Shown here one piece after another: positions 53,658 through 62,465 of a DNA stretch of 64,000 nucleotides. Every line of letters starts with the position of its first letter. The first letter of the stretch is position 1. Where the stretch lies: positions 1 through 64,000 of the forward strand of contig JAYVEV010000033.1 in NCBI GenBank assembly GCA_043773745.1. The letters run 5' to 3'. Source of the DNA: UKL13-2 sp043773745 (lineage in GTDB: Bacteria > Pseudomonadota > Gammaproteobacteria > Burkholderiales > Usitatibacteraceae). The notes under the pieces are model-generated. The model saw nothing but the letters and a program-made list of their open reading frames with translations. It did no database searches and was not told the DNA's origin. Position numbers and translations under genes: made by a program.

Positions 53658-56363
53658 ATGTCTCATAACCTGCATAACACCCGTCAAAAATTCCAACCCG
53701 CCGCTGGCAAATCTGGCGAGTATTATTCCCTACCCGAGTTGGCCAAAACATTCCCCAATGTCAGCCGACTGCCGGTCTCGATCCGCATCGTGCTCGAAAG
53801 CGTGTTGCGCAACTGTGATGGCAAAAAAGTATCGGAGCACCACATCGCACAACTGGCCAACTGGCAACCCATTGCAGCACGCACTGACGAAATTCCCTTT
53901 GTTTTAGCGCGGATTGTGTTGCAGGATTTCACCGGCGTACCGTTGCTTGCCGACTTGGCCGCGATGCGCGGTGTGGCACACCAAATGGGCAAGAACCCCA
54001 AAATTATCGAGCCGCTGGTGCCGGTCGATCTGGTCGTCGATCACTCAGTGCAAGTTGATAGCTATGGCAGCAAGGATTCGCTCGACATCAATATGAAACT
54101 GGAATTTCAGCGCAACGAAGAGCGGTACCAGTTCATGAAATGGGGCATGCAGGCATTTGATACCTTCAAAGTGGTGCCACCCGGGATCGGTATCGTCCAT
54201 CAGGTGAATCTGGAATATTTGGCGCGTGGCGTGCACAGCAAAGCCGGTGTTTATTATCCCGATACATTGGTCGGCACCGATTCACACACCACGATGATTA
54301 ACGGCATCGGCGTGGTCGGCTGGGGTGTGGGCGGTATTGAGGCAGAAGCAGGCATGCTGGGCCAGCCGGTATATTTCCTGACCCCCGATGTGGTGGGCGT
54401 AAACCTGACCGGTAAATTGCGTGAAGGCCGCACCGCCACCGACCTCGTGCTGGTCGTGACCGAAATGCTGCGCAAAGCCAAAGTGGTCGGTAAGTTTGTG
54501 GAATTTTTTGGTGAAGGTACTGAATCACTTTCCGTACCGGACCGTGCCACTATCGCCAATATGGCACCTGAATATGGCGCCACCATGGGCTTCTTCCCGG
54601 TTGATGACGCGACGGTTGAATTTATGAAATCCACCGGCCGCACCGCCGAAGAAGTTGATGCTTTTGCTGCCTATTTCAAAGCACAGGGCATGTATGGCGT
54701 CTCGAAAAAAGGCGACCTTGATTATTCCACCGTGCTGGAGCTCGATCTTTCCACGGTTAACGCCTCACTCGCAGGTCCGAAGCGTCCGCAAGACAGAATC
54801 GAATTAGGCAGTATGAAATCGCAGTTCACATCGCTGTTTTCAAAACCATCCACAGAAAACGGTTTTACTAAATTAGCGGAAGATTTACCGAAACGATTCG
54901 CCACCAAAGACGGCGTCGAAATTGGCTCGGGTGATGTATTGATCGCGGCCATTACATCCTGCACCAATACCTCAAACCCGGGCGTGCTGTTGGCGGCTGG
55001 CCTACTGGCTAAAAAAGCCGTTGAAGCTGGCCTTACGGTCAAACCACATATCAAAACTTCGCTGGCTCCGGGCTCGCGTGTGGTCACCGATTATCTGACC
55101 AAGGCGGGTCTGTTGCCCTATTTAGAAAAACTGGGTTTCTACCTTGCCGGTTACGGCTGCACGACCTGCATCGGCAATGCGGGTGATCTGCGTCCCGAAT
55201 TCAATGACTCGATTACCAGCAACGATCTGGTGTGTGCTGCCGTGCTGTCGGGCAACCGAAATTTCGAAGCGCGTATCCACCCAAATCTGCGCGCAAATTT
55301 TCTGGCTTCTCCGCCGCTGGTGGTGGCATATGCCATCGCGGGCACCGTGCTTAAAAATCTGGAAACCGAGCCCGTTGGTAATGGCACTAATGGCCCAGTA
55401 TTCCTAAAAGATATCTGGCCAACGAGCGCTGAAATTGCCGCCGTCATGCATTACGCAAAAGACCCGACTACCTTCCAGCGTCTTTACTCAAACCTCGGCG
55501 CGGATAATCCCCTGTGGCAAAACATCAAAGGCACCCAGGGCCAGGTTTATGATTGGCCGACCTCAACTTATATTGCCGAGCCACCGTTCTTCAGCAAAAA
55601 TTTTGGCATGTTCCCAGGCACCGCCAAAGACATCAAAGATGCCCGCGCCTTGGGCGTGTTTGGTGATTCGGTAACAACTGATCATATTTCACCCGCTGGT
55701 TCGATCAAGGACACCTCACCCGCCGGTAAATATCTGATTGAACACAAAGTGATGAAAGCTGATTTCAACAGCTACGGTGCGCGACGCGGCAATCATGATG
55801 TGATGATGCGCGGCACCTTCGCCAACGTTCGTATTAAAAACCTGATGCTGCCTGCAAAAGCCGATGGCTCGCGGGTTGAGGGTGGTGTAACGCTGATGCA
55901 GCCATCGGGCGAACAAGCTTTCATTTACGATGCAGCAATGCACTACATTGCAGCCGGTACGCCGACTGTTATTTTCGGGGGTGAGGAATACGGCACCGGC
56001 TCGTCCCGCGACTGGGCCGCTAAGGGTACGCAATTGCTCGGCGTGAAAGCGGTTATTGCCAAAAGCTTCGAGCGTATCCATCGCTCCAATTTGGTCGGCA
56101 TGGGCGTATTGCCTTGCCAATTCAAAGGCTCTGACACGGTTGATTCGCTCGGCATCGCCGGTGACGAGGAGTTTGACCTGATCGGTGTTCAAGACGGCAT
56201 CAAACCACAAATGGATGTCACGCTCGTCATCAAACGCAAAGACGGCAGCAGAAAGGAAGTGACCGTACTACTACGAATCGATACGCCGATTGAGGTTGAC
56301 TACTACCTGCACGGCGGAATTCTGCCGTATGTGCTGCGCGAGTTGATTGGTAAAGCCGCATAG
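53658..56363 (+). CDS. acnA: aconitate hydratase A
   Basis: [4Fe-4S] aconitase of 901 residues, interconverting citrate and isocitrate, and very likely hydrating 2-methyl-cis-aconitate made by PrpD. Cluster cysteines are Cys435 (TSCTNTSNP), Cys501 and Cys504 (GYGCTTCIGN). Other motifs are VGTDSHTTMINGIGVVGWGVGGIEAEA and the swivelling domain GGEEYGTGSSRDWAAKG with the catalytic Ser. The sequence follows AcnA of Burkholderiales, not AcnD or AcnB. Iron-responsive AcnA can also bind RNA in other bacteria. A terminator follows. Confidence 0.96.
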   Translation: MSHNLHNTRQKFQPAAGKSGEYYSLPELAKTFPNVSRLPVSIRIVLESVLRNCDGKKVSEHHIAQLANWQPIAARTDEIPFVLARIVLQDFTGVPLLADLAAMRGVAHQMGKNPKIIEPLVPVDLVVDHSVQVDSYGSKDSLDINMKLEFQRNEERYQFMKWGMQAFDTFKVVPPGIGIVHQVNLEYLARGVHSKAGVYYPDTLVGTDSHTTMINGIGVVGWGVGGIEAEAGMLGQPVYFLTPDVVGVNLTGKLREGRTATDLVLVVTEMLRKAKVVGKFVEFFGEGTESLSVPDRATIANMAPEYGATMGFFPVDDATVEFMKSTGRTAEEVDAFAAYFKAQGMYGVSKKGDLDYSTVLELDLSTVNASLAGPKRPQDRIELGSMKSQFTSLFSKPSTENGFTKLAEDLPKRFATKDGVEIGSGDVLIAAITSCTNTSNPGVLLAAGLLAKKAVEAGLTVKPHIKTSLAPGSRVVTDYLTKAGLLPYLEKLGFYLAGYGCTTCIGNAGDLRPEFNDSITSNDLVCAAVLSGNRNFEARIHPNLRANFLASPPLVVAYAIAGTVLKNLETEPVGNGTNGPVFLKDIWPTSAEIAAVMHYAKDPTTFQRLYSNLGADNPLWQNIKGTQGQVYDWPTSTYIAEPPFFSKNFGMFPGTAKDIKDARALGVFGDSVTTDHISPAGSIKDTSPAGKYLIEHKVMKADFNSYGARRGNHDVMMRGTFANVRIKNLMLPAKADGSRVEGGVTLMQPSGEQAFIYDAAMHYIAAGTPTVIFGGEEYGTGSSRDWAAKGTQLLGVKAVIAKSFERIHRSNLVGMGVLPCQFKGSDTVDSLGIAGDEEFDLIGVQDGIKPQMDVTLVIKRKDGSRKEVTVLLRIDTPIEVDYYLHGGILPYVLRELIGKAA

Positions 56364-56384
56364 CTCATCCCTTAAGCTGACCCG

Positions 56385-56411
56385 AAGCCGGGCATCTGCC
56401 CGGCTTTTTTA
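56385..56411 (+). terminator. intrinsic terminator of acnA
   Basis: AAGCCGGGCA pairs with TGCCCGGCTT, followed by TTTTTATT. Strong GC stem 22 bases after the acnA stop codon. Confidence 0.85.
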
Positions 56412-56475
56412 TTCTCCCCGTTTTGAAAATACGGAAAGACAGGCGGGCATTAGTGTCACGCTTTACAATACGTCC

Positions 56476-57807
56476 ATGAACAAAAAACTCACCCGCCCTA
56501 CCCTGACTGCCGCTCGTGTTCCCAAGCCTGATGGCGCTTCAGCATCAGCTCCGGCCGATCGTACTGAACGCGCCCCTCGCATTGCCAGCGGGCCTCGCGC
56601 CCGTGCGGTGGTTGATTCAGCGGCGCGCCGTAAGCGGGAAGAAGCTGTGACCAAGGCTGACTTTATCAAAACTCAAAGCAGCGGAGAAAAAAACAGCTTT
56701 GATCGGAATTTTGAAAACAAACGAGCGACCCGCGCCGAACCAAGAACCGAGGGCCGATCCGAAGGTCGGCCTGAAGGAAGATTCGAAGGACGCCGTAGCA
56801 CCAATGGCGCGGATGGAAACACGAATAACAGAACTCAACCTGCCGACACAGGCGCCAATTTCCGCGACAAATATAAAAAAACTTTTGCCAAACCGGTTGA
56901 TGCAGAACTGTCAAATGAATTAGCAAAACCGGCCTTCTCCAAACCCCGCAGCGCCCGCAGCCCGAACTCGAAAGATTTTCGGCCTGCGTTGCCGCGCGCA
57001 GTCGTGGCTTCATTGGCGGCGATGGCTCCGACGAAGGGTGCGGACGAGGACGAGCATGCCAAGGCACCGCACCAGGACGGCACCGTGCGCTTATCAAAAC
57101 TGATGTCCGCACAAGGTATTGCCTCGCGTCGCGAAGCTGATGCCTGGATCGCAAAAGGTTGGGTGAAGGTGGACGGTAAGGTCATCTCCGAGCTGGGCTC
57201 AAGAATTTTGCCCACCCAAAAAATTACCATTGATCGCGTTGCCGAACTGGAGCAGAAAAGCCGCGTAACGGTGTTGTTGAATAAACCGGTAGGCTATGTT
57301 TCGGGACAGGCTGAAGACGGCCATTTGCCCGCATCGGTACTGTTTGTGGCCGAGAATCGCTGGGAAGAAGACACGGATGAAACTGAATTTCATCCCATGC
57401 AGGCCAAAGGCCTGGCACCCGCTGGACGGCTCGATATCGATTCAATCGGGTTGATCGTTTTCACCCAGGATGGACGCATCGCCAAGCAGCTCATTGGCGA
57501 CAACTCAGACGTGGAAAAAGAGTACCTGGTGCGCGTGGAAGGCAACCTTTCAGCGAATGATTTGAGACTGCTTAACCATGGTCTATCGCTGGATGGGCAG
57601 GCATTGCGTCCCGCAAAAGTAGAGTGGCAAAACGAAGACCAATTGCGTTTCGTTTTGCGTGAGGGTAAAAAACGCCAAATCCGCCGCATGTGTGAGATGG
57701 TGGGTCTAACCGTTGTTGGGCTGAAGCGGGTACGCATCGGCAAGATCGTGCTAGGAAATTTGCCGGTCGGTAAATGGCGCTATCTGGCGGCGAATGAATC
57801 GTTTGGC
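56476..57807 (+). CDS. RsuA/RluB-family pseudouridine synthase with long basic N-terminal extension
   Basis: rRNA pseudouridine synthase of about 444 residues. The first 195 residues are low-complexity and basic/charged (RAEPRTEGRSEGRPEGRF-like repeats, Ala/Pro/Lys-rich), predicted disordered. Then come an S4 RNA-binding domain (VRLSKLMSAQGIASRREADAWIAKG..., about 200-250) and the catalytic domain with Asp in APAGRLDIDSIGL near residue 320 and GKKRQIRRMCEMVGL near the end. The catalytic part matches RluB, which modifies 23S U2605, as well as RsuA. The ATG at 56476 starts MNKKLTRPTLTAARV; the open frame before it overlaps acnA and is discounted. Confidence 0.88.
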
Positions 57808-57971
57808 TGATCGCCGCGCGTCATTGCCATTCGGTCGCAGCAAGCGCTGAATGGGTGAGGCAACGCTTAAAGGCTACAATCCCAAAATACAAACGAAATG
57901 CGGACAAATTAATTGCCCTGGCGCAAATTGCATGAAGTACAGTAAATGCAATAAGGACGGGGAGTTTGAGG

Positions 57972-58013
57972 CAAAAATGCTTTGAAACCCCCGCCAGCAC
58001 TAGGGTTTGATTA
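57972..58013. repeat. second copy of a dispersed hairpin-type repeat
   Basis: The complement of this stretch reads AAACCCTAGTGCTGGCGGGG, then TTTCAAAGCATTTTTGCCTCAAA. It matches the left half of the hairpin at 18721 (AAACCCTAGCATTGGCGGGG, then GTTTGAAGGCA...TGCCTCAAA). The second stem arm is missing here. It lies just upstream of the UPF0149 gene. Confidence 0.6.
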
Positions 58014-58032
58014 TTTATTAAATGGAACAGGT

Positions 58033-58683
58033 ATGACTACAAAGCCACTCACGACACCCAACACATCAACATTTATACCGCTCACCGATACCGAGATCGA
58101 GCAACTGGAAGCACTGCTGGCTTCGCCTATTTTTGAAAAACAGGCAATGGGGCTTGATGAAATGCAGGGGTTTTTGTGCGCCGTCTTGAGTGGTCCAACC
58201 ACCGTCACCGAAGCGCAGTGGCTACCCGCTGTGCTGGGTAATCCCAAATATGAAACACCCACCCAAGGCGAAGAAATTGCCTCGCTGATTCGGCGCTTTC
58301 ACAATGAAATCGCGGCAGATCTGGCCGGTGGTGAATCGGTTGGCTTACTGCTGCAACGTGATGACGGTGCAGCAGAAAATGATTACGACTATGAAACCTG
58401 GTGTCAGTCGTATCTCGATGGTGTGGAGTTTTCGGCCGTGCCGTGGGATGAGGCTGGCGATGCCGATGAAGTCAATGAATTGCTATTCCCGATTGCGCTG
58501 CTCGCGGGTGAAATCGAGCCGAAAGCCTTAAAGCAAATCAAGCCACGCGATATGGCGCAGTTACTGACCGAATGCCGCGAAGATTTGCCGCTCATCACCA
58601 TCGACATCTATGAATATTTTTTGAAAGTGCGGGGCGAACCTGTGCCAGCGCCCGGTGATCGTAAGCCGAAGAAATTGCATTAA
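58033..58683 (+). CDS. UPF0149 (YgfB/YecA) family protein
   Basis: Helical cytoplasmic protein of 216 residues. The hallmark MGLDEMQGFLCAVLSGPTTVTEAQWLPAVLG (about 40-70) matches the UPF0149 family; the acidic stretch DYDYETWCQSYLDGV and the middle WDEAGDADEVNELLFPIALL follow it. The C-terminal SEC-C zinc motif of longer YecA proteins is absent. The start at 58033 has GGAACAGG upstream; the frame upstream to 57982 overlaps the dispersed repeat and is discounted. Function is not established. Confidence 0.88.
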   Translation: MTTKPLTTPNTSTFIPLTDTEIEQLEALLASPIFEKQAMGLDEMQGFLCAVLSGPTTVTEAQWLPAVLGNPKYETPTQGEEIASLIRRFHNEIAADLAGGESVGLLLQRDDGAAENDYDYETWCQSYLDGVEFSAVPWDEAGDADEVNELLFPIALLAGEIEPKALKQIKPRDMAQLLTECREDLPLITIDIYEYFLKVRGEPVPAPGDRKPKKLH

Positions 58684-58707
58684 ACAATTTTGCGCCTATT
58701 GCTATTT

Positions 58708-59832
58708 ATGTCGCACCATTATTCATCGATACGAAATTCTGCCTGCACGCTGCTGCTCGTGTTGCTGGCCCTGTTCGTGGTGCAAATCACCGGTTGCAGC
58801 AGCGGATCAAAGATTAAAAACACTAGCTCACCTTTAACGCAAACCCCAAGCGAGACGGGGAACCAGCCGGCGCGCTCTCCTACTTTGCAGCGCCTCACCA
58901 ACGAAGCCAAAGCCCTCGAACCACTCGCCACCTCCGACCTCGGAAAACGGTTTCTGAGTGCGACATCCGGCCTGCCTAACATCTCGCCGCGTGTCGTCTT
59001 TCAAAACCCGCAAACACGTGAATATTTTTCACCCGCTGAGGCCGCCGCGCTGTCGCCTGCCGCACGCAGCAAATTACTGCAAACTGAACTGGATGAATAC
59101 CGTTATTACTTCACTAAATATGGCTCGCCGCTTTCTTATCTTCGCGCTCTGGACATCGCCAGCGCAAATGGTATCGGCGATATTTCAGGCAAGCGAATTT
59201 TGGATTATGGCTATGGCTCCATCGGCCATCTGCGCCTGCTGGCAAGCCTCGGTGCCCACGTAACCGGCATTGACCCTGACAGTTATTTAGATGCGCTTTA
59301 CAGCGAATCGCGTGATCAGGGCAATGTATCCCGGAGCTGGCTCGGACGCGGCGGCTCCATCAAACTCGTGCACAGCAGCTATCCCAAAGATGCCAGAGCC
59401 GTTGAACAGGTCGGCCAGGGCTATGATCTGATTCTGTCTAAAAACACGCTGAAACGCGGCTATATCAAGCCAGAACGCAAGGTGGAGAAACGGCTGCTGG
59501 TTGATCTCGGCGTCAGCGATGACACGTTTTTGAAAACGCTGCTGGCCGCACTCAACCCTGGCGGCAAACTATTGATTTACAACTTGTACCCGAAAGCTGC
59601 CGCCACCAATGAGCCTTACAAGCCTTTTGCAGATGGGCGCTCTCCATTCAGTCGTGAACAATATGAAAAAGCGGGTTTTCGGGTTCTCGCCCTGGACCGT
59701 GAGGATCACGCCGCCACGAGACAAATGGGACGGGCGCTAAAATGGGATCGAAATGACAAGAACGAGCTCATTGATGATCTTGAAACCAATTTATTTGCCC
59801 TGTACACGCTGCTGGAAAAGCCAAAGCAGTAA
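58708..59832 (+). CDS. lipoprotein with SAM-methyltransferase-like domain
   Basis: A protein of 374 residues starting with a type II signal peptide: hydrophobic LLLVLLALFVVQ followed by the lipobox ITGC. A Ser/Thr/Pro-rich linker follows. The C-terminal part is Rossmann-like with motif I ILDYGYGSIGHLRLLASLGAHVTGID near residue 160-185, then YDLILSKNTLKRGYI and NPGGKLLIYNLYPKA. The glycine motif (GYGSIG) is a variant of the usual GxGxG. A membrane-anchored, exported methyltransferase would have no known methyl donor outside the cytoplasm. The first ATG of the frame is used; a TTG at 58690 is possible. Confidence 0.75.
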   Translation: MSHHYSSIRNSACTLLLVLLALFVVQITGCSSGSKIKNTSSPLTQTPSETGNQPARSPTLQRLTNEAKALEPLATSDLGKRFLSATSGLPNISPRVVFQNPQTREYFSPAEAAALSPAARSKLLQTELDEYRYYFTKYGSPLSYLRALDIASANGIGDISGKRILDYGYGSIGHLRLLASLGAHVTGIDPDSYLDALYSESRDQGNVSRSWLGRGGSIKLVHSSYPKDARAVEQVGQGYDLILSKNTLKRGYIKPERKVEKRLLVDLGVSDDTFLKTLLAALNPGGKLLIYNLYPKAAATNEPYKPFADGRSPFSREQYEKAGFRVLALDREDHAATRQMGRALKWDRNDKNELIDDLETNLFALYTLLEKPKQ

Positions 59833-59988
59833 AACTGGCACGACAAAATATTACAATTTATTTTGACGCCCAACATATAATTAAATCAGTTTTTGAAGTT
59901 GTTAACAATAAAACCTGCACCCGGATAAATCTATAAAAAGCAGCGATAAAAACCGCTCAATTATCATCCTCATTTCATTGGGAGTTTT

Positions 59989-60636
59989 ATGTTTACACCG
60001 TCAAGCAAAATAATGACTAGGCTGGCAGCAGCATCTCTCCTGCTATTGGGCGCGTGTCAGAAATCCGAGACTGTCCCGACCACAGCCGAGCGGCTCAAGT
60101 CAGTAGAGCAAAAACAGCAAACCCAACCGGATTTTTTCGCGCCGCGTAAATCTGTTGACTACATGACGGATTTAAAAAATTTGAAAGATGCACCTGCCAA
60201 ACCTGAGCCGATTGTAGCGCCAGCCAAGGCGACTGAAACACGGCCCGCACCAGTTGCCACGCCAGCAGCCCCAGTTCCTACGCCAACGCGGGTAGCCGAG
60301 CCTGCACCCGCTGCGCCACCGCCTGTGCAAGTCGCCAGCGCGGCGCCCACCGCACGCCCAGCTGCACCCAAGGCTGAGTTGTCCACACAAACAACAGCAC
60401 TCTCTCGAGAGCAGCCTGACTTTCCGCGTGAAGCCATTCGCCAAAACATTGATACAGGAACCGTTCGCGCCAAGCTAACGATCAATGCTGCTGGTGAGGT
60501 CACCAATGTCGCCATCGTTCAATCACGGCCTTCGCGCATCTTTGACCGCGCTGTTATTACCTCGCTGACCCGTTGGAAATTCAACCCGGGCGCGGAGGGT
60601 CGCAGTTATGAAACGGAGATTAACTTCCAGCGCTAG
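59989..60636 (+). CDS. lipoprotein with TonB C-terminal domain
   Basis: A 215-residue protein with a lipoprotein leader (lipobox LLGAC, Cys23), a long Pro/Ala-rich linker (about 65-135, like the rigid spacer of TonB) and a C-terminal TonB domain (QPDFPREAIRQNIDTGTVRAKLTINAAGEVTNVAIVQSRPSRIFDRAVITSLTRWKFNPG). GGGAG before the ATG supports the start. Unlike true TonB it lacks a transmembrane helix with the ExbB-contacting His, and would be tethered by lipid instead. It may be a periplasmic envelope protein using the TonB fold rather than an energy transducer. A terminator follows. Confidence 0.85.
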   Translation: MFTPSSKIMTRLAAASLLLLGACQKSETVPTTAERLKSVEQKQQTQPDFFAPRKSVDYMTDLKNLKDAPAKPEPIVAPAKATETRPAPVATPAAPVPTPTRVAEPAPAAPPPVQVASAAPTARPAAPKAELSTQTTALSREQPDFPREAIRQNIDTGTVRAKLTINAAGEVTNVAIVQSRPSRIFDRAVITSLTRWKFNPGAEGRSYETEINFQR

Positions 60637-60657
60637 CCATTCGATGGTTTAGCCAAA

Positions 60658-60689
60658 TAAAAACGGCATCGCAGGATGCCGTTTTTATT
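60658..60689. terminator. bidirectional intrinsic terminator
   Basis: AAAACGGCATC pairs with GATGCCGTTTT around GCAG, with A- and T-tracts on both sides. It lies between the convergent TonB-domain gene and rlmM. Confidence 0.85.
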
Positions 60690-60716
60690 TTGTCCCTTTG
60701 TGCCACTGCTACTTTG

Positions 60717-62060
60717 CTAGGCCTGACGCGCTCGCGGTGGAAACCCGCAGTAACCGGTGACTTCTTCGCGATCGTGATAAAGCTGCTTCATTTGCAGCAC
60801 TGCGCGTTCGGCTTTATCGCCCAGCATCTCGTCGATAATCGCGCTGCAACGCTCGACTTCTTCGAAGCGTTTTTTCATCGGCAATTTGAGATTAAATATC
60901 ACATGTCGCGCCCAGCCTTCGCTGAGCCACAGACCAACCAGCTTGGCGATACGCGACGGGCTTTCGACCATGTCACAAACCATCCAATCCACGGGCTTGT
61001 TGGGACGATATTTGAAACCATCCTCACGCAAATGACGCACCATGGCGTTATCCACCAGCTCACCGCGCAAATTACCGTTATCGATGGCGGTTACATAGAG
61101 CCCGCGGTGGACCAGCTGCCAAGTCCAGCCTCCGGGTGCCGCACCCAAATCAACCGCGCGCATATCAGGCTGGAATAAACGCTCATCATCATCGCCAATG
61201 AAAATATGAATTGCTTCCGCCAGTTTGAGCGTTGAACGGCTGGGCGCGTCGGCCGGCATGCGCAAACGCGGTATGCCGAGCGGCCAGGACGATGAATGTT
61301 CAATATCCGTCTGCCCCAGCCAAGCCTCGCCTTTTGAGGTGAGAAACACATGCAGGCGGCGCTTGGCTTGCTCGTTCAGCAAACCCATCTCATGTAACTG
61401 CTGGGCAATACGGGTCTGCAACGCCATCGCCAACTTGGACAGCGATTTGCCATCGTTGGTATCGGGATATTCAACCCAAACCGCGGCAACCTGCTGAACA
61501 CTGAGCTGCGTTAAAAATTCTTTCGCCGCATTCACAATCGGCGTTACTCGGTCAACCGCACCCAGCGCCACCACGGTCGATTGTGCGCGCATGATTTGGC
61601 GGGCAAACACCATCGGCTCGTGCAACACGGTGTGCAGGCGCTTAAGCGCTGCAGGCGCAAAAGTAGCGCGAACAAAGCCGCTACCCGCCAATGCCCAGCT
61701 GGCCTTTGGTGTGGCTGCCAAATGAGCCATTATTTCTGCCAGCAAATCCGGCTCGAAACCGGCCCGGCAATAGGCAAGAACAGAAATATCTGATGATGTT
61801 ATCGGACCTGCATTTGCAACGACTGTCGTCGGCGCAGGGGCGGTGGTGGGGATTGATTTTGGTGGAGGCCGTCTGGGTTTGGGGGCCTTGGTAACAGCCA
61901 CGCCCGCAGCAGTTTTCGGCTTGGGAACTTTTGGCTTGGTGAGTTTGGCCGTTGCACTTTTACCCGTTCTGGTTTTAGCAACAGCCGCCCTTGCTTTCGC
62001 ACGACCGCCCGGCTTGGGTGGTACTCTTTTTGTCGTATTTTTTTTGGCCACTTTGTTCAT
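60717..62060 (-). CDS. rlmM: 23S rRNA (cytidine-2498-2'-O)-methyltransferase RlmM with basic N-terminal extension
   Basis: RNA 2'-O-methyltransferase of 447 residues. The core matches RlmM: a THUMP-like RNA-binding part in the middle (EIMAHLAATPKASWALAGSGFVRA), then the Rossmann domain with MRAVDLGAAPGGWTWQLVHRG, VDWMVCDMVESPSR (catalytic Asp) and a late Lys in FNLKLPMKKR. About 85 residues at the N-terminus are a Lys/Ala/Pro-rich, histone-H1-like tail (KKNTTKRVPPKPGGRAKARA...) not present in the E. coli enzyme. The ATG at 62060 includes that tail; a start after it cannot be excluded. Confidence 0.88.
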   Translation of the reverse strand: MNKVAKKNTTKRVPPKPGGRAKARAAVAKTRTGKSATAKLTKPKVPKPKTAAGVAVTKAPKPRRPPPKSIPTTAPAPTTVVANAGPITSSDISVLAYCRAGFEPDLLAEIMAHLAATPKASWALAGSGFVRATFAPAALKRLHTVLHEPMVFARQIMRAQSTVVALGAVDRVTPIVNAAKEFLTQLSVQQVAAVWVEYPDTNDGKSLSKLAMALQTRIAQQLHEMGLLNEQAKRRLHVFLTSKGEAWLGQTDIEHSSSWPLGIPRLRMPADAPSRSTLKLAEAIHIFIGDDDERLFQPDMRAVDLGAAPGGWTWQLVHRGLYVTAIDNGNLRGELVDNAMVRHLREDGFKYRPNKPVDWMVCDMVESPSRIAKLVGLWLSEGWARHVIFNLKLPMKKRFEEVERCSAIIDEMLGDKAERAVLQMKQLYHDREEVTGYCGFPPRARQA

Positions 62061-62465
62061 CCTTGCACTCGCATATTGCGATTGGTCTCGCCTACATTGT
62101 CTGGCTACAATTGAACCGGCCAATATTTCTGGCGGCAATGTTTAGGTTACGGGAGCGCCGTCAGTTACAATAATTTCTTGAATATTTTGGCTTGAATGCG
62201 CTTCCAATCGAAGCTTTCAAGCCGTTCACAACCCACACTATACCGACATGCCCCTCCAAAAAATCTGCAAAGCGATATTGTCCTCTGCTATTTGGTGCGG
62301 CTTTCGGCCTTAAAACCTTTAAATCATGCAAGGCCAAGCTGGCGCTGCAGTTGACGCAAAAGCGGCTTGAAAGTTTAGCTGCTGAGAACATCAGTCGCCA
62401 AAAAATTAACGCTGATTTCAGCATGGGGCTATTAGTAATTTCCCCGAAGAACGGATTCAAACATC
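62061..62465. other. intergenic region with ambiguous overlapping frames
   Basis: 405 bases between divergent rlmM and the MFS gene. Two frames of about 96 and 99 residues overlap on opposite strands (62192-62482 plus, 62161-62460 minus). Neither has a clear ribosome site or a family I recognise, and both have Cys/Ser-rich, non-typical composition. It may contain a decayed gene; I call none. Confidence 0.4.
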
